Source: Pseudomonas sp. AL03
Lineage (GTDB): Bacteria > Pseudomonadota > Gammaproteobacteria > Pseudomonadales > Pseudomonadaceae
Reading direction: 5' to 3'
Assembly: GCF_029960815.1 (NCBI RefSeq)
Contig: NZ_JASBRE010000020.1
Coordinates: forward strand, 44,997-108,996
Length of the DNA stretch: 64,000 bases
The position numbers and the translations under genes were made by a program. How positions within the stretch are numbered: the first letter of the stretch is position 1; every line of letters starts with the position of its first letter. This document shows, piece by piece, positions 1 through 6,368 of the stretch. Under the pieces are notes generated by a model that worked only from the letters and a program-made list of their open reading frames with translations, was not told where the DNA came from and did no database searches.

Positions 1-195
1 AAGAAACACCTCCCCAGCAGGAGTGATCCGCAACCCTCGTCCGTCGCGGAAAAACAACGGTGTGCCGAGCTCACGCTCCAGGGACTTGAGACGTGCGGTG
101 ATATTGGACGGCACGCAGTGCAGCAACTCGGCGGCGCGCGCGATGCTGCCGAAGTCGTAAACCGTCTTGAACATGCGCAGTTGGGACAATTCCAT
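1..195 (-). CDS. LysR-family transcriptional regulator, N-terminal part (cut by window edge)
   Basis: The 65 codons visible start with MELSQLRMFKTV and form the winged helix-turn-helix of a LysR-type regulator: the helix-turn-helix lies at about residues 14-40 (GSIARAAELLHCVPSNIT) and is followed by the LERELG and LFFRDGRGLRITPAG wing signature. The effector-binding domain lies outside the window. The gene diverges from the oxidase operon that starts at 328, and 132 bp separate the two starts. This is the usual arrangement for a LysR protein that controls its neighbour, and two LysR-type boxes lie in the gap. The ligand cannot be deduced. The family call is secure; the role as regulator of the adjacent operon is inferred. 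Confidence 0.9.
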   Translation of the reverse strand, partial: MELSQLRMFKTVYDFGSIARAAELLHCVPSNITARLKSLERELGTPLFFRDGRGLRITPAGEVFL

Positions 196-198
196 AAC

Positions 199-243
199 TC
201 ACCCAGAGTGAATGCATAGATCAGTTTAAGTCACTTGTAGTGA
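199..243. promoter_or_regulatory. Twin LysR-type boxes, TCAC-N5-GTGA
   Basis: Two 13-bp inverted repeats, TCACCCAGAGTGA at 199-211 and TCACTTGTAGTGA at 231-243, lie between the divergent LysR gene and the diiron-oxidase operon. Each fits the LysR T-N11-A pattern with perfect 4-bp arms. Their starts are 32 bp apart, about three helical turns, so a tetrameric regulator could bind both on one DNA face. Binding is inferred from the pattern and position. Confidence 0.6.
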
Positions 244-327
244 GGCTGGGTGTTTTTGATACTTCAACCGGTGCACGTTGCAGTGACGCCGTCGCCCTTT
301 CATATCCCTCGATAAGCAGGAGTTTTT

Positions 328-1095
328 ATGGAGTTAGTTGAGCGAAAAATCCAGTCCCTCGCCGAAAGTGTTTTCACCCATAAAGCCTTGGATAACGCAT
401 TCTATCGACGCTGGATGGGTGGCTCACTCCCCCTCGCCGACGTTGAGGTGTTTGCTCGAAACTACCTGGCCCGTACCACACAGACTTCTCGTATGGTTGC
501 CCTATCATTTGTGAGCACTGACGACCTGTACGCTCAAGTCGAAATCGTCAAAAACCTGTACTCCGAAATGGGCTACGGCAACCCGGAAAAGGCCCACCTT
601 GCCCTGCTGGAAAGCTACCTCATCGACCTTCTCAGCCGTCTCGCTGATCGGCCGTACAGTATGGACGAACTCACGGCTTTGCCGGTGTTGGAAAGTAGCC
701 ACACGTTTAGTCGCGAACAATTGAGTCTCTACACCGACGGTGGCAACAACAATCCGCGCCATGTACTCGGCACATTGTTGGCTCAGGAATGGCTGGCCTA
801 TTCGATGCTTACCCGTTTGTACGAAGGGGCACGCAACTATAAGCACCTGTACGCCAACAACGACGACTTTCATGAGCACTGCGAGTACTTCTACATCCAC
901 ATCGGGGATGCAGAAAAAGAACACAAGATCCAGGCGGTGAAAGCGGCCACTCAAGAATGCACCACCGACCAGCACATAGAGGAAGTCAAAGCTTCGTTCA
1001 ACCGCTTCCTGATCATCACCGAGCAGTACTGGGACGGTATAGCCCGTGCCATGCCCAGCATGCAAAATCGGGCTGCGTCGAGGGTTACGACTTAA
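328..1095 (+). CDS. Haem-oxygenase-like diiron oxidase (iron-containing redox enzyme family)
   Basis: A 255-aa all-helical protein of the TenA/PqqC/haem-oxygenase-like fold. Candidate metal ligands sit in the spacing typical of haem-oxygenase-like diiron oxidases (UndA, BesC and SznF are characterised relatives): E80 and H90, E154 in the LLAQEW helix, and H191, D194 and H199 in the helix FYIHIGDAEKEH. Such enzymes use O2 to oxidise, cleave or N-oxygenate small acids and amino acids. The start has a clear ribosome-binding site (GCAGGAG, 7 nt upstream). It opens an operon: its stop codon overlaps the exporter start (TAATG), and a ferredoxin follows. The substrate is unknown. A TenA-type hydrolase is the main alternative, but the complete E/H/E/H/D/H set favours a metalloenzyme. 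Confidence 0.75.
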   Translation: MELVERKIQSLAESVFTHKALDNAFYRRWMGGSLPLADVEVFARNYLARTTQTSRMVALSFVSTDDLYAQVEIVKNLYSEMGYGNPEKAHLALLESYLIDLLSRLADRPYSMDELTALPVLESSHTFSREQLSLYTDGGNNNPRHVLGTLLAQEWLAYSMLTRLYEGARNYKHLYANNDDFHEHCEYFYIHIGDAEKEHKIQAVKAATQECTTDQHIEEVKASFNRFLIITEQYWDGIARAMPSMQNRAASRVTT

Positions 1096-1991
1096 TGAAT
1101 ACAAGGCCCGGCATAAAAATCGCTTTGGCGACGATTTTTGTAATCCTTTGCTGGGCCTATTCCCCCATTGGAATCCACATCGGGCTAAAGGCCTATGAGC
1201 CCGGTCATCTCGCGCTGATGCGATTTCTCATCGCATCAACGTTCATGGCTGGCGTCGCATTGGTGATGCGTATTTCCCTGCCTCGCCTGAACGACCTGCC
1301 TCTGCTGGCGGTGCTGGGATTCTTTGCCGTCAGCCTGCACCACATCGCCCTCAACTACGGCCAACGAGGTATTAGCGCTGGGGCCGCCAGCGTACTGGCA
1401 CAATCCACCCCGCTGTTCAGCACGTTATTGGCGCATTTCGCGTTCAAAGATAGGGTCAACGGCTGGCAATGGATCTGCGTGCTATGCGGGCTACTCGGCG
1501 CCGCGGTGGTAGTCACCGGGGACCGTGGTTTTGGTGAGCTGGACGCGCATGGGCTGTTGATTCTGCTGGCGGCGTTATCTTGGAGTCTATATTTCGCCTT
1601 GCAAAAACGCCATTCCCATCGTTATGACGGGCTGACGATGGTGTGTTACACCATTTGGTCGGGCACGGTACTGCTGCTTGTATATATCCCGGGGCTGTGG
1701 GGCGAAGTACAAAATGCCTCAACTTCGGTCAACCTGGCGGTGCTCATTCTGGGCATCTTCCCCAGCGCCCTTGCGTACCTCGCCTGGGCATACGTACTGG
1801 CACAGAGCAACGTGAGCCGCGCGTCCATTTCGCTTTACCTGATACCACCCACAGCGATGTTGATGGCCTCGTTGGTTCTGAGTGAACGCCCTTCTGTCAT
1901 GGTCATCGTAGGAACGGCCATTGTGCTGACGAGCGTACTCGCCCTCAATCTGGAACCATCGAAAGCCGCAGTTCCTGCCGACAAAGTTTGA
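1095..1991 (+). CDS. EamA/DMT-family transporter
   Basis: A 298-aa inner-membrane protein with about ten hydrophobic segments arranged as two EamA halves, beginning MNTRPGIKIALATIF. This family of drug/metabolite transporters usually exports small polar metabolites. A longer in-frame reading would start at 957, but the ATG at 1095 overlaps the oxidase stop codon as TAATG and places the first membrane helix at the N-terminus, so I chose it. The tight coupling to the oxidase suggests that it exports, or protects the cell from, that enzyme's substrate or product. The family is clear; the substrate is not. Confidence 0.88.
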   Translation: MNTRPGIKIALATIFVILCWAYSPIGIHIGLKAYEPGHLALMRFLIASTFMAGVALVMRISLPRLNDLPLLAVLGFFAVSLHHIALNYGQRGISAGAASVLAQSTPLFSTLLAHFAFKDRVNGWQWICVLCGLLGAAVVVTGDRGFGELDAHGLLILLAALSWSLYFALQKRHSHRYDGLTMVCYTIWSGTVLLLVYIPGLWGEVQNASTSVNLAVLILGIFPSALAYLAWAYVLAQSNVSRASISLYLIPPTAMLMASLVLSERPSVMVIVGTAIVLTSVLALNLEPSKAAVPADKV

Positions 1992-2010
1992 ACAGAGGTC
2001 GTGACCACCT

Positions 2011-2322
2011 ATGAATGACGCAGAAGATCCGACCCTGGCTTACGAACACCATGTGCTGATTTGCACCAACCTGCGCTTCGATGGTCGCCGTAGTTGCTCA
2101 GGCTCAGGCGCTCATGAACTGCTCAGCGCAGCAAAACGCAAGCTCGCCAAAATGGGTGAACCGGGAACATCGCGCGCCAACGCATCGGGCTGCCTGGGCC
2201 GCTGCGACCACGGCCCGGTCATGGTGATTTATCCCGCTAACCTGTGGTTCTCGTGCAAGACGCCGCAACAGGTCGAACGCATTCTCGATCAACACCTCTT
2301 CCGCCCCGATCAGCAATTGTGA
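2011..2322 (+). CDS. Thioredoxin-like [2Fe-2S] ferredoxin
   Basis: A 103-aa soluble protein with the cysteine pattern of thioredoxin-fold [2Fe-2S] ferredoxins: C18 and C29 near the N-terminus (HHVLICTN, RRSCSGSG) and C61/C65 in SGCLGRCDHGP, followed by the VMVIYPANLWF strand. It would carry single electrons. It lies 19 bp downstream of the exporter in the diiron-oxidase operon, so it is a plausible electron donor or reactivating partner for that oxidase. That partnership is inferred from position; the family assignment rests on the cysteine spacing. Confidence 0.82.
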   Translation: MNDAEDPTLAYEHHVLICTNLRFDGRRSCSGSGAHELLSAAKRKLAKMGEPGTSRANASGCLGRCDHGPVMVIYPANLWFSCKTPQQVERILDQHLFRPDQQL

Positions 2323-2351
2323 ACCAAGGGTCTTCAGCAGGAATCCACGCC

Positions 2352-2630
2352 ATGACTTGGACAGATGAAGACATGCGCATCGCCCAATGGATGTTGGCCG
2401 AATACCGTAAACAGAACTATCTACCACAAGCCCTCGCTGCGCGGGAAATCCGTCTGGTGTTCGGCGAAGCTCATGTGTACCTAAATCGCCACGGAAACTG
2501 GGCCGTAAACAAGCCGATACTCGAAGCTTTTAAAGCACTGACTGCTGAGTACGTGGTATGGAGCCGAAGCTTTCAACTATGGAGGCCAAGAACCGCACAA
2601 GATCCAGCTGGCATGCGCGTGAGCCGCTGA
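2352..2630 (+). CDS. DUF6953-like protein
   Basis: A 92-aa soluble protein beginning MTWTDEDMRIAQWML, with WxNxxGN-type features (LNRHGNWAVNKPILEAFK) and VVWSRSFQLWRPR near the end. This resembles the small DUF6953 family as I remember it; no biochemical role is known to me. An in-frame reading extends upstream to 2244, but that part overlaps the ferredoxin gene, so the ATG at 2352, 30 bp after the ferredoxin stop, is preferred. It may be the last gene of the oxidase operon or an independent insertion. Confidence 0.65.
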   Translation: MTWTDEDMRIAQWMLAEYRKQNYLPQALAAREIRLVFGEAHVYLNRHGNWAVNKPILEAFKALTAEYVVWSRSFQLWRPRTAQDPAGMRVSR

Positions 2631-2685
2631 CAAGATATCCCGACGGATGCCGTGCGGCGGGATTCCTGACCTCGCGTAACATCTG

Positions 2686-2913
2686 AGTGCAACCCTCGGC
2701 GCCTGCGGTGCACTGGAGTCCTGGTTCAGCATCGAAATGCTGAATCGCGACCTGTACGTCCACACCCTCAACCTAGACGACGTCGACCCGCACTGCGGCA
2801 AGCTCGATTACCTGCGCGGCGAGTTCGGAAAGATGAGCAACCAGTACGTGATGAACAACAATTTTGCGTTTGGTGGGGTTAATACGTCGCTGATCTTCCG
2901 GCGCTGGTCGTAA
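2686..2913 (+). pseudogene. C-terminal remnant of a beta-ketoacyl-ACP synthase (FabF-like)
   Basis: The reading frame ending at TAA 2913 is closed 2 codons upstream of 2686 by a TAA and has no start codon, yet it encodes about 75 residues of an unmistakable ketosynthase C-terminus: LGACGALESWFSIEML, then YVMNNNFAFGGVNTSLIFRRW. The NNxFAFGGxNTSL motif is the family signature. The thiolase-fold N-terminal two thirds, including the active-site cysteine, are missing. It is a dead fragment of a lost fatty-acid or secondary-metabolite gene. A second, shorter fragment of the same end lies near 4054. Confidence 0.75.
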
Positions 2914-2935
2914 CCAGTCATTGCCCGTCAGATTT

Positions 2936-2965
2936 GATCGTTCCCACGCGGGAGTGGGAACGATC
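2936..2965. repeat. Single REP hairpin, GATCGTTCCCAC family
   Basis: A 30-bp near-perfect palindrome, GATCGTTCCCAC followed by its complement GTGGGAACGATC around a 6-nt loop. It shares its ends with three longer paired elements in this window (4641, 8919 and 26380), so it is a single copy of that REP family. Confidence 0.8.
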
Positions 2966-3072
2966 AGTCAATCCCATCTACACTCGCTGAATCAGACCGC
3001 ATGCACCCAACCTGCTCGAACCGCAAACGCTGATCCGTCACACGACTCGCGGTTCTCTTTCACGTCAAGGAG

Positions 3073-3516
3073 ATGACCATGCAAGTGAAAGCCCTGATCG
3101 CCGCGTTACTGTTCGGCCTGCTGCCCGGTGCCAGCCAGGCGACCAATCTGATGTACATGCCTTTCGAGACAGTCCTGTCCAATGCGATCCGCGCCGGGCG
3201 GCTCGATGGCAGCGTGAGGTTCTACCTGGCCGGCAACGGACCGACGGAGTACCTTCAAGTGTTGCGCACGAATGTCGTCAGCGATTGGCCCACCAATGCC
3301 TCCAACAAGAGCGATTTCGATGCCTGTGAGTGGGCAGTGCAATCGACGTTGATCGAGTTGCAAGCAGAGGCAAAGCGGATCGGGGCGAATGCGGTGACCA
3401 ACATCGTGAGTTATTACGATCAGCATGTGCGCAAAGACCTGAACACCTATGAATGCCGCGCCGGAGTGTTTGTGGCGCGAGTAGCGTTGCGCGGGGATTT
3501 GGTACGGGTGCAGTGA
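3073..3516 (+). CDS. Small exported protein of unknown function
   Basis: A 147-aa protein with a typical signal peptide (MQVKALIAALLFGLLPGASQA, cleavage near residue 23), so it is periplasmic or secreted. The mature part contains C84 and C127 (FDACEW and YECRAG), which could form a disulphide. The stretch LQAEAKRIGANAVTNIVSYY resembles the conserved loop of the YbjQ/UPF0145 fold. Pseudomonas homologues are often labelled excinuclease in databases; nothing here supports that name. A ribosome-binding site (AAGGAGATG) precedes the start at 3073. It stands alone, convergent with the lipoprotein gene at 3559. Function unknown. Confidence 0.7.
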   Translation: MTMQVKALIAALLFGLLPGASQATNLMYMPFETVLSNAIRAGRLDGSVRFYLAGNGPTEYLQVLRTNVVSDWPTNASNKSDFDACEWAVQSTLIELQAEAKRIGANAVTNIVSYYDQHVRKDLNTYECRAGVFVARVALRGDLVRVQ

Positions 3517-3558
3517 ACGGGACCACCCCCGCGATTTACGCAGGGGTCGCCCAGTCAT

Positions 3559-4002
3559 TTACTGAGCCTGAATCAACTTGCTTTCAGTGACGCCAGCGCG
3601 GCCTGTCTTGTCGTCGACGACTTGCAGGTTGTTGCGCGCCTTGATGAAGCCCACTTTCACCTCCTGCCAGACAAAGTAGTTCTTGCCGGCTTCTGCGGTG
3701 AGTTTCAGTTCAGAATCGTTTTCCGCCGAGGACACCAGGGTCTGTTGACCGGCTGGGACGGATAACATCAGGTAAGACTTGGCGACGGTCTGCCCTACCG
3801 GTTTGCCATTAAGTGCCACCGGTATTTTCACGCCTGCACCCATGCTCTCGTTGCGATAAACGTAGATATTGGCTTTGTCCGGGGTGACCTGGAAGGTCTT
3901 GGCCTGAGCGTCCTGGCTTTCATCCGCCATTTTTACCGAAGCACAACCACCGGTCAGAGCGGTCAATGCCAGCAACGCGGTGAAGGTTAACTGCTTGAAC
4001 AT
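3559..4002 (-). CDS. DUF2846-type lipoprotein
   Basis: A 147-aa predicted lipoprotein. The signal sequence MFKQLTFTALLALTALTGGC ends in the lipobox LTGGC, so the mature protein would carry lipid on Cys20. The rest (KANIYVYRNES, IPVALNGKPVG, KNYFVWQEV) matches the beta-sandwich pattern of the DUF2846 family of envelope lipoproteins. An upstream in-frame start at 4032 would add ten residues before the signal peptide; the ATG at 4002 has its own GGAG site 6-9 nt away and is preferred. No partner gene is adjacent, and the role is unknown. Confidence 0.82.
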   Translation of the reverse strand: MFKQLTFTALLALTALTGGCASVKMADESQDAQAKTFQVTPDKANIYVYRNESMGAGVKIPVALNGKPVGQTVAKSYLMLSVPAGQQTLVSSAENDSELKLTAEAGKNYFVWQEVKVGFIKARNNLQVVDDKTGRAGVTESKLIQAQ

Positions 4003-4053
4003 CCTGTTTCTCCATTGTTTTGATGAGTCCAACGACGGTTATCGGCCGTCCCC

Positions 4054-4116
4054 AACAAAACCTTGAAGCTCAATGGGGTCGTAACCGTCCCACTGATCTT
4101 CCTGCGCTGGTCATAA
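4054..4116 (+). pseudogene. Second, degenerate ketosynthase C-terminal tail
   Basis: Reading to the TAA at 4114-4116, this stretch ends LIFLRWS and matches the last codons of the fragment at 2686-2913 (LIFRRWS): 20 of 22 bases agree across the CTGATCTTCC...GCGCTGGTC block, and the following AGTCATT is shared. Upstream similarity fades quickly. The stretch from 4003 to 4326 is otherwise non-coding apart from the terminator at 4155. Confidence 0.4.
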
Positions 4117-4154
4117 ATCGAGTCATTCAACGATTTCAGTAACGCTAGAACGAC

Positions 4155-4178
4155 AAAGGGCGCCTTTCGGCGCCCCTT
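4155..4178 (-). terminator. Rho-independent terminator
   Basis: GGGCGCC, a GAAA loop and GGCGCCC followed by TTTG on the minus strand, positioned to end transcription of the broken antitoxin gene at 4327-4615. Confidence 0.6.
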
Positions 4179-4326
4179 CACAAACAGGTCGGCTTGTCAT
4201 CGCCCTGTACCGGTCTGGCTCTGCGATGGCTGGTTGCCCAGGATCCTCAGAGTCTCGCAAAGCCCCTTTCGGGAACGCAGGCAGTATTGCTCAAGACCAT
4301 ACCTTTATTTTTTCTTTTAATTTGGC

Positions 4327-4615
4327 TCAGGTACTGGCGTGTAACTTCAAGCCTAAAGCTTTCACGACTTTAAGGATGGTACCGAACTCTGGATTCCCTT
4401 CACCTGACAGGGCACGGTAAAGACTTTCCCGAGAAAAGCCCCGCGTCCCGCGCGACCTGAGTCATGCCGCGAGCACGTGCAATGGTCCCGAGAGCCTTGG
4501 CGATGAATGCTGGATCATCTCCCGCTTCTTCCATACAAGCGTCAAGATAATTGGCCATGTCCTCCTCGGTCTTGAGGTACTCGGCAGAGTCCCAGCGAGT
4601 GAATTGTTCGGTCAT
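4327..4615 (-). pseudogene. HigA-type addiction-module antidote, frameshifted
   Basis: The gene starts MTEQFTRWDSAEYLKTEEDM with a GGAG site and reads into a helix-turn-helix (FIAKALGTIARARGMTQVARDAGL). At about 4430-4436 a TTTT run, where three T would keep frame, shifts the reading; the unshifted frame stops near 4400. Removing one T restores SRESLYRALSGEGNPEFG and continues KVVKALGLKLHA to a TGA at 4327-4329, giving the usual length of about 95 residues. It is therefore a single-base frameshift of a HigA-like antitoxin or orphan regulator, or a sequencing error in the homopolymer. No RelE/HigB-type toxin gene lies beside it. Confidence 0.75.
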
Positions 4616-4640
4616 GGGTTTTGCTCCTGCCAGGAATTTT

Positions 4641-4752
4641 GATCGTTCCCACGCTCTGCGTTGGAATGCAGCCCGGGACGCTCTGCGCCCCCTCCAGAGC
4701 CGAACGCGGAGCGTCCGTTGAGGCATTCCCACGCGGGAGCGTGGGAACGATC
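4641..4752. repeat. REPIN, GATCGTTCCCAC family
   Basis: A paired element: GATCGTTCCCACGCTCTGCG on the left, its inverted counterpart ending GTGGGAACGATC on the right, and an inner inverted repeat around GGACGCTC/GAGCGTCC. The same structure occurs at 8919 and 26380. Confidence 0.8.
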
Positions 4753-4763
4753 AGTTACGTCGC

Positions 4764-5030
4764 TCAGCGTGGATCGAGGTTATCCAGCACGCGGTTTACT
4801 GCGAGTTCTCCCAGCATGATCGACTGTTGAATCCCCAGCAGTGTGTTGCTTTGCGATCCTTCCAGATACCTCGCGAAATCGCTCGCCATGACATTCGCTG
4901 ATGCCAGCGATTCACAGGCGTATTCCAGTAGGGTGTGGTTGTCGATATTGGGGGCGATGAGGAAGATTTTGCTTGGTTGGCGTGGAGCATCCGGATCGAT
5001 GTCCGGTAGGTTTGTTGTTGTATTCGTCAT
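4764..5030 (-). CDS. DUF6124-family small protein (copy A)
   Basis: An 88-aa acidic protein (LPDIDPDAPRQPSKIF, then LLEYACESLASANVMASDFA and LGIQQSIMLGELAVNRVLDN), predicted helical with no signal peptide. It resembles the product at 58930 in the pattern I(D/N)xxTLLxxAxExLxSxxxxAxDxA..L(E/D)GSxxxxxLxxxxxxxxxxVxRxLD, which is typical of the pseudomonad DUF6124/DUF3077-like family. Function unknown. Its start at 5030 is preceded by about 310 nt almost the same as the leader of the second copy. Only a weak AGG lies before the ATG, so expression may depend on that leader. Confidence 0.75.
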   Translation of the reverse strand: MTNTTTNLPDIDPDAPRQPSKIFLIAPNIDNHTLLEYACESLASANVMASDFARYLEGSQSNTLLGIQQSIMLGELAVNRVLDNLDPR

Positions 5031-5345
5031 GTTTCGGCTACCTACAAAGTGGAGCCACCGAGTCGCTACTAATCAAAAGGGTGGCAGCCGTACGCAGGTT
5101 AGTAGACCGGGAAACACGAACCGGCGCGCCCGAGAGCGCCCTACGCACAGCTACCATCAAAGTGCAGGCATGAAATTACCTGACTGTCCGGCATGCAAAT
5201 GCGCATCGTGTAAACACGGGCTACTAAACCCGATCACTGGAAATCAGTGACGCGAATCAAGTTACCGATGGCCCCCAAAGCGCACAAGCCGGCGGATTCT
5301 GGAGTAGTTGTAGGCAATGCCGCAAGGCGCTGTAGCCTGTTCAAG
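5031..5345 (-). ncRNA. Conserved structured leader of DUF6124 gene, copy A
   Basis: Read on the minus strand, this matches the leader at 58612-58929 along its whole length. Features: a long hairpin with arms 5140-5155 and 5080-5098, held together by G-U pairs where copy B has Watson-Crick pairs; an inner stem with a CUCG loop; and three short segments, TTTAGTAG (5221-5230), CTACTAACC (complement of 5097-5105) and ATTAGTAG (complement of 5066-5074). The middle one can pair with either outer one. No frame stays open in both copies. The region accounts for most of the 362-bp gap 5031-5392. Confidence 0.6.
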
Positions 5346-5392
5346 GTAGTTCGGAAATGTCCTACGCCCTTCAGCGAATGACTGCAAAGCAG

Positions 5393-6295
5393 TCACGCCT
5401 TCAACGGCTCAACCTTACTCGTCAACAACTCCACAAACGCCTTGGCCATCGGCGACTTCTGATCCTTGCGCTGCACCAGCCACACGGCCGACACCGCCTC
5501 AGGATCGAGCAGAGGCCGATAGACCACCCCTTCGATGCGCATCCGCTGATAGGACGCTGGCAGTACCGAAACACCCAACCCGGCCGCCACCAGACCAATG
5601 ATCGTCATTGCCTCGCCCGCCTCCTGAGCGAAGTGCGGACTAAAGCCGGCATCCCGGGCCAGGCTGAGTAATTGTGCGTACAGACCACTGCCATAGCTGC
5701 GTGGGAAAAATACAAAGGGCTCGAGGGCCAGGGCTGACAGAAACAGGCCCTCTTCGCTGTCGTTCACCAATGGATGCTTGGAGCTGAGCACCGCCACCAG
5801 TGGTTCGCGCATCAGCTCCACCACGCTGAGCGAGTCCGGCAACCCAAGCGGCCGCATGATCCCGACTTCTATCGACTCATCCACCAGCGCCTCCGCCACC
5901 TGGGTGCTGCTCATCTCCCGCAGGTTGAGGTGCACTGCGGGGAAACGCTGGCGAAACGAAAAAATCGCCTGAGGGATCGTTGAGTTGAACGGAGCCGACG
6001 AGGTGAAGCCAATCTTCAATTCGCCCAACTCACCCAACTGCGCCCGCCGTGCCACGTCTGCCGCTTTATCAACCTGCGCCAGCACCAGCCGCGCCTCTTC
6101 CAGAAACAGCCGGCCAGCTTCACTGAGCTCGACCCGACGATTGGTCCGCTCGAACAACCGCGCACCCACCTCTTGCTCCAGCGCCTGAATCTGCTGGCTC
6201 AGCGGCGGTTGCGAGATGCCCAGCACTTGGGCGGCGCGGCCGAAGTGCAGCTCTTCGGCGACAGCAATGAAGTAGCGCAGGTGACGCAATTCCAT
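5393..6295 (-). CDS. LysR-family regulator (YnfL-like)
   Basis: A complete 300-aa LysR protein. The N-terminal helix-turn-helix is at about residues 18-37 (FGRAAQVLGISQPPLSQQIQ), followed by the LARLFER-type wing, and the periplasmic-binding-like effector domain runs from about residue 90 (LKIGFTSSAPF) to the end. It diverges from the YnfM-like transporter at 6369, the same arrangement as ynfL-ynfM in E. coli, so it most likely controls that gene and itself from the 73-bp gap. The inducer is unknown. The name YnfL-like rests on context and general similarity. Confidence 0.88.
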   Translation of the reverse strand: MELRHLRYFIAVAEELHFGRAAQVLGISQPPLSQQIQALEQEVGARLFERTNRRVELSEAGRLFLEEARLVLAQVDKAADVARRAQLGELGELKIGFTSSAPFNSTIPQAIFSFRQRFPAVHLNLREMSSTQVAEALVDESIEVGIMRPLGLPDSLSVVELMREPLVAVLSSKHPLVNDSEEGLFLSALALEPFVFFPRSYGSGLYAQLLSLARDAGFSPHFAQEAGEAMTIIGLVAAGLGVSVLPASYQRMRIEGVVYRPLLDPEAVSAVWLVQRKDQKSPMAKAFVELLTSKVEPLKA

Positions 6296-6306
6296 GAAAA
6301 CTCCAT

Positions 6307-6322
6307 TAGGTCGCTAAACCTA
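6307..6322. promoter_or_regulatory. Inverted repeat TAGGT-N6-ACCTA in divergent promoter region
   Basis: A perfect 5-bp inverted repeat between the LysR start (6295) and the transporter start (6369), where a LysR operator is expected. A possible promoter follows for the transporter: TTGGAT at 6344-6349, 16 bp, TATATG at 6366-6371. If used, it would favour the GTG at 6414 as the real start. Assignment by position only. Confidence 0.4.
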
Positions 6323-6368
6323 TCAAACAGGTCGAACAATATATTGGATTGAATCATTAGGCAGCTAT

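Noticed and set aside
3073..3516. Excinuclease-like name for the small exported protein
   Set aside because: It has a signal peptide and no ATPase or UvrA features; the name seems to be a database error carried over.
4630..4760. Possible HigB/RelE toxin gene upstream of the broken antitoxin
   Set aside because: The interval is a REPIN with no coding frame, followed directly by the DUF6124 gene.
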